NCBI GenBank assembly: GCA_029721515.1
Contig: CM056570.1
Span: 338,501 to 402,500 of the forward strand
DNA: 64,000 nt
Source: Synanceia verrucosa
Lineage: Eukaryota > Chordata > Actinopteri > Perciformes > Synanceiidae
Reading direction: 5' to 3'
In this document: in pieces, positions 48,901 through 60,900 of the stretch
Layout: every line of letters starts with the position of its first letter
How positions within the stretch are numbered: position 1 is the stretch's first letter
Position numbers and translations under genes: made by a program
The notes under the pieces: generated by a model
Databases searched by the model: none
The model's input: only the letters and a program-made list of their open reading frames with translations
Told to the model about the DNA's origin: nothing

Positions 48901-51900
48901 TAAATAATGTTATACAAGGTTAAATTATATTCAGTGATGTTAAATTATATTAAATAATATTATACAAGGTTAAATTATATTCAGTAATGTTAAATTATAT
49001 TAAATAACGTTATACACGGTTAAATTATATTCAGTGATGTTAAATTATATTAAATAACGTTATACAAGGTTAAATTATATTCAGTAATGTTAAATTATAT
49101 TAAATAACGTTATACAAGGTTAAATTATATTCAGTAATGTTAAATTATATTAAATAATGTTATACACGGTTAAATTATATTCAGTAATGTTAAATTATAT
49201 TAAATAACGTTATACAAGGTTAAATTATATTCAGTAATGTTAAATTATATTAAATAATGTTATACAAGGTTAAATTATATTCAGTAATGTTAAATTATAT
49301 TAAATAATATTATACAAGGTTAAATTATATTCAGTAATGTTAAATTATATTAAATAATGTTATACAAGGTTAAATTACATTCAGTAATGTTAAATTATAT
49401 TAAATAACGTTATACAAGGTTAAATTATATTCAGTGATGTTAAATTATATTAAATAATGTTATACAAGGTTAAATTATATTCAGTAATGTTAAATTATAT
49501 TAAATAACGTTATACAAGGTTAAATTATATTCAGTAATGTTAAATTATATTAAATAATGTTATACAAGGTTAAATTATATTCAGTGATGTTAAATTATAT
49601 TAAATAATGTTATACAAGGTTAAATTATATTCAGTGATGTTAAATTATATTAAATAACGTTATACAAGGTTAAATTACATTCAGTGATGTTAAATTATAT
49701 TAAATAACGTTATACAAGGTTAAATTATATTCAGTGATGTTAAATTATATTAAATAACGTTATACAAGGTTAAATTATATTCAGTGATGTTAAATTATAT
49801 TAAATAACGTTATATAAGGTTAAATTATATTCAGTAATGTTAAATTATATTAAATAACGTTATACAAGGTTAAATTATATTCAGTAATGTTAAATTATAT
49901 TAAATAACGTTATACAAGGTTAAATTATATTCAGTAATGTTAAATTATATTAAATAACGTTATACAAGGTTAAATTATATTCAGTAATGTTAAATTATAT
50001 TAAATAATGTTATACAAGGTTAAATTATATTCAGTAATGTTAAATTATATTAAATAACGTTATACAAGGTTAAATTATATTCAGTAATGTTAAATTATAT
50101 TAAATAACGTTATACAAGGTTAAATTATATTCAGTGATGTTAAATTATATTAAATAACGTTATACAAGGTTAAATTATATTCAGTAATGTTAAATTATAT
50201 TAAATAACGTTATACAAGGTTAAATTATATTCAGTGATGTTAAATTATATTAAATAACGTTATACAAGGTTAAATTATATTCAGTAATGTTAAATTATAT
50301 TAAATAACGTTATACAAGGTTAAATTATATTCAGTGATGTTAAATTATATTAAATAACGTTATACAAGGTTAAATTATATTCAGTGATGTTAAATTATAT
50401 TAAATAACGTTATACAAGGTTAAATTATATTCAGTGATGTTAAATTATATTAAATAACGTTATACAAGGTTAAATTATATTCAGTAATGTTAAATTATAT
50501 TAAATAACGTTATACAAGGTTAAATTATATTCAGTAATGTTAAATTATATTAAATAACGTTATACAAGGTTAAATTACATTCAGTAATGTTAAATTATAT
50601 TAAATAACGTTATACAAGGTTAAATTATATTCAGTGATGTTAAATTATATTAAATAACGTTATACAAGGTTAAATTACATTCAGTGATGTTAAATTATAT
50701 TAAATAATGTTATACAAGGTTAAATTATATTCAGTAATGTTAAATTATATTAAATAACGTTATACAAGGTTAAATTACATTCAGTAATGTTAAATTATAT
50801 TAAATAACGTTATACAAGGTTAAATTATATTCAGTAATGTTAAATTATATTAAATAACGTTATACAAGGTTAAATTACATTCAGTAATGTTAAATTATAT
50901 TAAATAACGTTATACAAGGTTAAATTACATTCAGTAATGTTAAATTATATTAAATAACGTTATACAAGGTTAAATTACATTCAGTAATGTTAAATTATAT
51001 TAAATAACGTTATACAAGGTTAAATTATATTCAGTAATGTTAAATTATATTAAATAATGTTATACAAGGTTAAATTATATTCAGTAATGTTAAATTATAT
51101 TAAATAACGTTATACAAGGTTAAATTATATTCAGTAATGTTAAATTATATTAAATAATATTATACAAGGTTAAATTATATTCAGTAATGTTAAATTATAT
51201 TAAATAACGTTATACAAGGTTAAATTATATTCAGTAATGTTAAATTATATTAAATAACGTTATACAAGGTTAAATTATATTCAGTAATGTTAAATTATAT
51301 TAAATAACGTTATACAAGGTTAAATTATATTCAGTAATGTTAAATTATATTAAATAATATTATACAAGGTTAAATTATATTAAATAATATTATACAAGGT
51401 TAAATTATATTAAATAATATTATACAAGGTTAAATTATATTAAATAATATTATACAAGGTTAAATTATATTAAATAACGTTATACAAGGTTAAATTACAT
51501 TCAGTAATGTTAAATTATATTAAATAATATTATACAAGGTTAAATTATATTAAATAATATTATACAAGGTTAAATTATATTAAATAATATTATACAAGGT
51601 TAAATTATATTAAATAATATTATACAAGGTTAAATTACATTCAGTAATGTTAAATTATATTAAATAACGTTATACAAGGTTAAATTATATTCAGTAATGT
51701 TAAATTATATTAAATAATATTATACAAGGTTAAATTATATTAAATAATATTATACAAGGTTAAATTATATTAAATAATATTATACAAGGTTAAATTATAT
51801 TCAGTAATGTTAAATTATATTAAATAACGTTATACAAGGTTAAATTATATTCAGTAATGTTAAATTATATTAAATAATATTATACAAGGTTAAATTATAT

Positions 51901-54900
51901 TAAATAATATTATACAAGGTTAAATTATATTAAATAATATTATACAAGGTTAAATTATATTAAATAATATTATACAAGGTTAAATTATATTCAGTAATGT
52001 TAAATTATATTAAATAACGTTATACAAGGTTAAATTATATTCAGTAATGTTAAATTATATTAAATAATATTATACAAGGTTAAATTATATTAAATAATAT
52101 TATACAAGGTTAAATTATATTAAATAATATTATACAAGGTTAAATTATATTAAATAATATTATACAAGGTTAAATTACATTCAGTAATGTTAAATTATAT
52201 TAAATAATATTATACAAGGTTAAATTATATTAAATAATATTATACAAGGTTAAATTATATTCAGTAATGTTAAATTATATTAAATAACGTTATACAAGGT
52301 TAAATTATATTCAGTAATGTTAAATTATATTAAATAATGTTATACAAGGTTAAATTATATTCAGTAATGTTAAATTATATTAAATAATATTATACAAGGT
52401 TAAATTATATTAAATAATATTATACAAGGTTAAATTATATTCAGTAATGTTAAATTATATTAAATAACGTTATACAAGGTTAAATTATATTCAGTAATGT
52501 TAAATTATATTAAATAACGTTATACAAGGTTAAATTATATTCAGTAATGTTAAATTATATTAAATAACGTTATACAAGGTTAAATTATATTCAGTAATGT
52601 TAAATTATATTAAATAACGTTATACAAGGTTAAATTATATTCAGTAATGTTAAATTATATTAAATAATATTATACAAGGTTAAATTATATTCAGTAATGT
52701 TAAATTATATTAAATAACGTTATACAAGGTTAAATTATATTCAGTAATGTTAAATTATATTAAATAACGTTATACAAGGTTAAATTATATTCAGTAATGT
52801 TAAATTATATTAAATAACGTTATACAAGGTTAAATTATATTCAGTAATGTTAAATTATATTAAATAACGTTATACAAGGTTAAATTATATTCAGTAATGT
52901 TAAATTATATTAAATAACGTTATACAAGGTTAAATTATATTCAGTAATGTTAAATTATATTAAATAACGTTATACAAGGTTAAATTATATTCAGTAATGT
53001 TAAATTATATTAAATAACGTTATACAAGGTTAAATTATATTCAGTAATGTTAAATTATATTAAATAACGTTATACAAGGTTAAATTATATTCAGTAATGT
53101 TAAATTATATTAAATAACGTTATACAAGGTTAAATTATATTCAGTAATGTTAAATTATATTAAATAACGTTATACAAGGTTAAATTATATTCAGTAATGT
53201 TAAATTATATTAAATAACGTTATACAAGGTTAAATTATATTCAGTAATGTTAAATTATATTAAATAACGTTATACAAGGTTAAATTATATTCAGTAATGT
53301 TAAATTATATTAAATAACGTTATACAAGGTTAAATTATATTCAGTAATGTTAAATTATATTAAATAACGTTATACAAGGTTAAATTATATTCAGTAATGT
53401 TAAATTATATTAAATAATATTATACAAGGTTAAATTATATTCAGTAATGTTAAATTATATTAAATAACGTTATACAAGGTTAAATTATATTCAGTAATGT
53501 TAAATTATATTAAATAACGTTATACAAGGTTAAATTATATTCAGTAATGTTAAATTATATTAAATAACGTTATACAAGGTTAAATTATATTCAGTAATGT
53601 TAAATTATATTAAATAACGTTATACAAGGTTAAATTATATTCAGTAATGTTAAATTATATTAAATAACGTTATACAAGGTTAAATTATATTCAGTAATGT
53701 TAAATTATATTAAATAATATTATACAAGGTTAAATTACATTCAGTAATGTTAAATTATATTAAATAACGTTATACAAGGTTAAATTATATTCAGTAATGT
53801 TAAATTATATTAAATAACGTTATACAAGGTTAAATTATATTCAGTAATGTTAAATTATATTAAATAACGTTATACAAGGTTAAATTATATTCAGTAATGT
53901 TAAATTATATTAAATAATATTATACAAGGTTAAATTACATTCAGTAATGTTAAATTATATTAAATAACGTTATACAAGGTTAAATTATATTCAGTAATGT
54001 TAAATTATATTAAATAACGTTATACAAGGTTAAATTATATTCAGTAATGTTAAATTATATTAAATAACGTTATACAAGGTTAAATTATATTCAGTGATGT
54101 TAAATTATATTAAATAACGTTATACAAGGTTAAATTACATTCAGTAATGTTAAATTATATTAAATAACGTTATACAAGGTTAAATTATATTCAGTAATGT
54201 TAAATTATATTAAATAACGTTATACAAGGTTAAATTATATTCAGTAATGTTAAATTATATTAAATAACGTTATACAAGGTTAAATTACATTCAGTAATGT
54301 TAAATTATATTAAATAACGTTATACAAGGTTAAATTACATTCAGTAATGTTAAATTATATTAAATAACGTTATACAAGGTTAAATTATATTCAGTAATGT
54401 TAAATTATATTAAATAACGTTATACAAGGTTAAATTATATTCAGTAATGTTAAATTATATTAAATAACGTTATACAAGGTTAAATTACATTCAGTAATGT
54501 TAAATTATATTAAATAACGTTATACAAGGTTAAATTATATTCAGTAATGTTAAATTATATTAAATAACGTTATACAAGGTTAAATTATATTCAGTAATGT
54601 TAAGTTATATTAAATAATATTATACAAGGTTAAATTATATTCAGTAATGTTAAATTATATTAAATAACGTTATACAAGGTTAAATTACATTCAGTAATGT
54701 TAAATTATATTAAATAACGTTATACAAGGTTAAATTACATTCAGTAATGTTAAATTATATTAAATAACGTTATACAAGGTTAAATTATATTCAGTAATGT
54801 TAAATTATATTAAATAACGTTATACAAGGTTAAATTATATTCAGTAATGTTAAATTATATTAAATAACGTTATACAAGGTTAAATTATATTCAGTAATGT

Positions 54901-57900
54901 TAAATTATATTAAATAACGTTATACAAGGTTAAATTATATTCAGTAATGTTAAATTATATTAAATAACGTTATACAAGGTTAAATTATATTCAGTAATGT
55001 TAAATTATATTAAATAACGTTATACAAGGTTAAATTATATTCAGTAATGTTAAATTATATTAAATAACGTTATACAAGGTTAAATTATATTCAGTAATGT
55101 TAAATTATATTAAATAACGTTATACAAGGTTAAATTATATTCAGTAATGTTAAATTATATTAAATAACGTTATACAAGGTTAAATTATATTCAGTAATGT
55201 TAAATTATATTAAATAACGTTATACAAGGTTAAATTATATTCAGTAATGTTAAATTATATTAAATAACGTTATACAAGGTTAAATTATATTCAGTAATGT
55301 TAAATTATATTAAATAACGTTATACAAGGTTAAATTATATTCAGTAATGTTAAATTATATTAAATAATATTATACAAGGTTAAATTATATTCAGTAATGT
55401 TAAATTATATTAAATAACGTTATACAAGGTTAAATTATATTCATTAATGTTAAATTATATTAAATAACGTTATACAAGGTTAAATTATATTCATTAATGT
55501 TAAATTATATTAAATAATGTTAGACAAGGTTAAATTATATTCAGTAATGTTAAATTATATTAAATAATGTTATACAAGGTTAAATTACATTCAGTAATGT
55601 TAAATTATATTAAATAACGTTATACAAGGTTAAATTATATTCAGTAATGTTAAATTATATTAAATAACGTTATACAAGGTTAAATTATGTTCAGTAATGT
55701 TAAATTATATTAAATAACGTTATACAAGGTTAAATTATATTCAGTAATGTTAAATTATATTAAATAACGTTATACAAGGTTAAATTATATTCAGTAATGT
55801 TAAATTATATTAAATAATATTATACAAGGTTAAATTATATTCAGTAATGTTAAATTATATTAAATAATATTATACAAGGTTAAATAACGTTCAGTAATGT
55901 TAAATTATATTAAATAATGTTATATAAGTTTGAGAATATCGGTCAGCTCTTCATGCATTGACATCAGAGCAGCAGCAGTGATTCAGTTTGTCTTGGATCA
56001 AATCATCTCCATGAACATTATTTTGGTTTTTCCCCCTCACCCCTCAGCCATATTTCCCCCATCACCTCTACCAGCCGCCACGGCCTCTCATGGCCTCCAT
56101 CTACCCTCCACTCCTCCACCCACGTCCTCCACCCAAACACTCCTTCAGTCGGGACGCCACAGCTGCACCTGTGAGTACCAGACACACCTGAATGTGTTTA
56201 GCCCCGCCCACTGACCTTCCTAAAAATAACAATAAAAATCAAAGAGGCACAACACTGGAAAATTTTACAAGCTGATGTTTTAATAAGAATAATTAAAATG
56301 CATAAGTAATAAAATAAGGTGCATTAAATTCAGCCACATCACATTTTATTCCTTCTGGATTTTCACACGTTCATTTTCACTTTATTTATGCTTTTCATCT
56401 GTTTCCCACTGCTGATTTTTTCATGGTTTATTTATTTATTATTATTAATTATTATTATCAGTCAGGTTTGTGTGGAAGTCCATTTGCACCAGGAAAGCTA
56501 AAAAATAAAAAATAAAAGTACTTCCTACTAATTCAAAGTGGAAGAGTCGAGCTTTTGAGCCAATTTTAGACCTCAGCTTCTGATTATTGTCATTATTGAT
56601 TAATCTGCCAGCTGTTTTCTCTTCCTGTAAAATGTAAAAACAGTCCAGTTTCAGCTGATCATACACTCACAAACATATTAATTCCTTATTATTAATTAAC
56701 AGCTAACAACTGCTAATAGAGCCCAGTATGTTGTAGTGTCCTTTTAAGAAATGATCAAAATGATTGATCGTTTTCAAATTTTCTGATTTCATTGGAAGTA
56801 AAAGGTGACTCAGTATCTCTTTTCTTTGTGTATGTGTATTGTGTGTATTATGTCTTATATTTATTCATATATTTTATTTCATATATGCTATTTTTCATTT
56901 CATATCTTTATATTTATTATAAATGTCCACACCACTGTCATTTTCCCAGCATGCTCCACCTTTAGTCTTCTGCTGATTGTCTGAAATAAAAATCAGAGGA
57001 AATGATGTCAGAAATAATTTCAACTTTTCTGTCGGTCATCTTTGTTTTCACCTGTCTGTCTGTCTGTCCCTCTCTTTGTCTGTCTGTCCGTCTGTCCTCC
57101 TGTCTGTCTGTCTGTCCCTCTATTTGTCTGTCTGTCCCTCTGTCCTCCTGTCTGTCTGTCCCTCTATTTGTCTGTCTGTCCCTCTGTCCTCCTGTCTGTC
57201 TGTCCCTCTCTTTGTCTGTCTGTCCGTCTGTCCTCCTGTCTGTCTGTCTGTCCCTCTATTTGTCTGTCTGTCCCTCTGTCCTCCTGTCTGTCTGTCCCTC
57301 TATTTGGCTGTCTGTCCCTCTGTCCTCCTGTCTGTCTGTCCCTCTATTTGTCTGTCTGTCCCTCTGTCCTCCTGTCTGTCTGTCCCTCTATTTGTCTGTC
57401 TGTCCCTCTGTCCTCCTGTCTGTCTGTCTGTCCCTCTATTTGTCTGTCTGTCTGTCCCTCTATTTGTCTGTCTGTCCCTCTGTCCTCCTGTCTGTCTGTC
57501 TGTCTGTCCTTCTATTTGTCTGTCTGTCCCTCTGTCCTCCTGTCTGTCTGTCCCTCTATTTGTCTGTCTGTCCCTCTGTCCTCCTGTCTGTCTGTCCCTC
57601 TATTTGTCTGTCTGTCCCTCTGTCCTCCTGTCTGTCCCTCTATTTGTCTGTCTGTCCCTCTGTCCTCCTGTCTGTCTGTCCCTCTATTTGTCTGTCTGTC
57701 CCTCTATTTGTCTGTCTGTCCCTCTGTCCTCCTGTCTGTCTGTCCCTCTATTTGGCTGTCTGTCCCTCTGTCCTCCTGTCTGTCTGTCCCTCTATTTGTC
57801 TGTCTGTCCCTCTGTCCTCCTGTCTGTCTGTCCCTCTATTTGTCTGTCTGTCCCTCTGTCCTCCTGTCTGTCTGTCTGTCCCTCTATTTGTCTGTCTGTC

Positions 57901-60900
57901 CCTCTGTCCTCCTGTCTGTCTGTCTGTCTGTCCTTCTATTTGTCTGTCTGTCCCTCTGTCCTCCTGTCTGTCTGTCCCTCTATTTGTCTGTCTGTCCCTC
58001 TGTCCTCCTGTCTGTCTGTCCCTCTATTTGTCTGTCTGTCCCTCTGTCCTCCTGTCTGTCCCTCTATTTGTCTGTCTGTCCCTCTGTCCTCCTGTCTGTC
58101 TGTCCCTCTATTTGTCTGTCTGTCCCTCTATTTGTCTGTCTGTCCCTCTGTCCTCCTGTCTGTCTGTCCCTCTATTTGTCTGTCTGTCACTCTGTCCTCC
58201 TGTCTGTCTGTCTGTCCCTCTATTTGGCTGTCTGTCACTCTGTCCTCCTGTCTGTCTGTCCCTCTATTTGGCTGTCTGTCCCTCTGTCCTCCTGTCTGTC
58301 TGTCCCTCTATTTGTCTGTCTGTCCCTCTGTCCTCCTGTCTGTCTGTCCCTCTATTTGTCTGTCTGTCCCTCTGTCCTCCTGTCTGTCTGTCTGTCCCTC
58401 TATTTGTCTGTCTGTCCCTCTGTCCTCCTGTCTGTCTGTCTGTCTGTCCTTCTATTTGTCTGTCTGTCCCTCTATTTGTCTGTCTGTCCCTCTGTCCTCC
58501 TGTCTGTCTGTCCCTCTATTTGTCTGTCTGTCCCTCTGTCCTCCTGTCTGTCCCTCTATTTGTCTGTCTGTCCCTCTGTCCTCCTGTCTGTCTGTCCCTC
58601 TATTTGTCTGTCTGTCCCTCTATTTGTCTGTCTGTCCCTCTGTCCTCCTGTCTGTCTGTCCCTCTATTTGTCTGTCTGTCACTCTGTCCTCCTGTCTGTC
58701 TGTCTGTCCCTCTATTTGTCTGTCTGTCCCTCTGTCCTCCTGTCTGTCTGTCCCTCTATTTGTCTGTCTGTCCCTCTGTCCTCCTGTCTGTCTGTCTGTC
58801 CCTCTGTCATCCTGTCTGTCTGTCTGTCCCTCTGTCCTTCTGTCCTCCTGTCTGTCTGTCCCTCTATTTGTCTGTCTGTCCCTCTGTCCTCCTGTCCTCC
58901 TGTCTGTCTGTCCCTCTATTTGTCTGTCTGTCCCTCTGTCCTCCTGTCTGTCTGTCTGTCCCTCTATTTGTCTGTCTGTCCCTCTGTCCTCCTGTCCTCC
59001 TGTCTGTCTGTCCCTCTATTTGTCTGTCTGTCCCTCTGTCCTCCTGTCCTCCTGTCTGTCTGTCCCTCTATTTGTCTGTCTGTCCCTCTGTCCTCCTGTC
59101 TGTCTACCTGCAGTGTAAGGTTTCATCTTTGAAAAGGAAGCAGGTATTGAACTCTCCCTAACCCCTTCCTTCCTCCCTCCCTCTTCCTACTACATCTCCC
59201 AGCATGCCCTTTGCAGGACTTTAACTTCTGTAGTTTTTCTAGTTTTCTCTGTCGCTCCCACGCACTGTAAAAATTCTCTTATAGGTAATAACAAACAAAA
59301 ATCAAAATGTTAGCATGTTAGCCATGTTTACTGATATTTTTAGATATTACAACCTGAAAACAGAAGTACCAGTCTACTAGTGTATGAATGTTGAGAAGAT
59401 GTTGAACCATGAGTATTTAGCTGTAACATGTATTATTTTTGCAGTGTGGGACTTCCTGTTTAACACGTGTGTTTGAGCTGATAGTAAGTTCGGATGACCG
59501 TAGAGTAGACTCATCACTGACGTCTCTGTTCCTTCAGTTCACTTCCTGTCAGCGCCAAACAAACAGGAAGTTGTGTTTGTTTCAGGGTTCGGCCTCCGTG
59601 GTGTCGGCCGCTCCTCCCGTCCTCCTCAGCTCCATGACGACAGAAGCTGTCTGTGAACGCGTACGGCAGATGGAGGGCATCGACCAGAGCATGATGGGAC
59701 ACTACAGCGCCACCATCAGGAAGGTCAGAAACATCACATCTGTGTGATTAATGTGTCTGTGAGGGTGGAAGAAAAGGGTTAAATAAAACTAAATTGTTTG
59801 AGTTTCTTGTTTTCAGGCAAACGTCAACGGCAGAGTTTTGTCTCAGTGTAACATCGATGAGCTGAAGAAGGAGATGAGCATGAACTTTGGAGACTGGCAA
59901 CTGTTCAGGGCCATGGTGAAACACTTAGCTGGCTAATATAATACATGATAGCATGTTAGCTGGCTAATCAAATACACATGATAGCATGTTAGCTGGCTAA
60001 TCAAATACACATGATAGCATGTTAGCTGGCTAATCAAATACACATGATAGCATGTTAGCTGGCTAATCAAATACACATGATAGCATGTTAGCTGGCTAAT
60101 CAAATACACATGATAGCATGTTAGCTGGCTAATCAAATACACATGATAGCATGTTAGCTGGCTAATCAAATACACATGATAGCATGTTATCTGGCTAATC
60201 AAATACACATGATAGCATGTTAGCTGGCTAATCAAATACACATGATAGCATGTTAGCTGGCTAATCAAATACACATGATAGCATGTTATCTGGCTAATCA
60301 AATACACATGATAGCATGTTATCTGGCTAATATAATACATGATAGTATGTTAGCTGGCTAATATAATACATGATAGCATGTTAGCTGGCTAATCAGATAC
60401 ACATGATAGCATGTTAGCTGGCTAATATAATACATGATAGCATGTTAGCTGGCTAATATAATACATGATAGCATGTTAGCTGGCTAATCAAATACACATG
60501 ATAGCATGTTAGCTGGCTAATATAATACATAATAGCATGTTAGCTGGCTAATCAAATACACATGATAGCATGTTAGCTGGCTAATCAAATACACATGATA
60601 GCATGTTATCTGGCTAATATAATACATGATAGTATGTTAGCTGGCTAATATAATGCATGATAGCATGTTAGCTGGCTAATATAATACATGATAGCATGTT
60701 AGCTGGTGACTATAATTAATGCTAGCATGTTAGCTGGCTAATATAATTGATGATAACATGCTAACCGGCTAGTATAATACATTTTAAGATGTTAACCAGT
60801 TAATTTAATACATGTTAGCATGCTAACCAGCTAGTATAATACATGTTAGCATGCCAAGCAGCTAGTATTTATAGTAAACCCTAACCCTGTCTCCTGAAGG

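Noticed and set aside
56977..59161. Three overlapping open frames of about 700 codons rich in Cys, Leu, Ser and Pro
   Set aside because: All three forward frames are open at once over a CTGT/CCTC array; only the last 30 nt after the array act as an exon.
46985..60700. CRISPR-like arrays
   Set aside because: Units are contiguous tandem repeats without unique spacers, in introns of a vertebrate gene.
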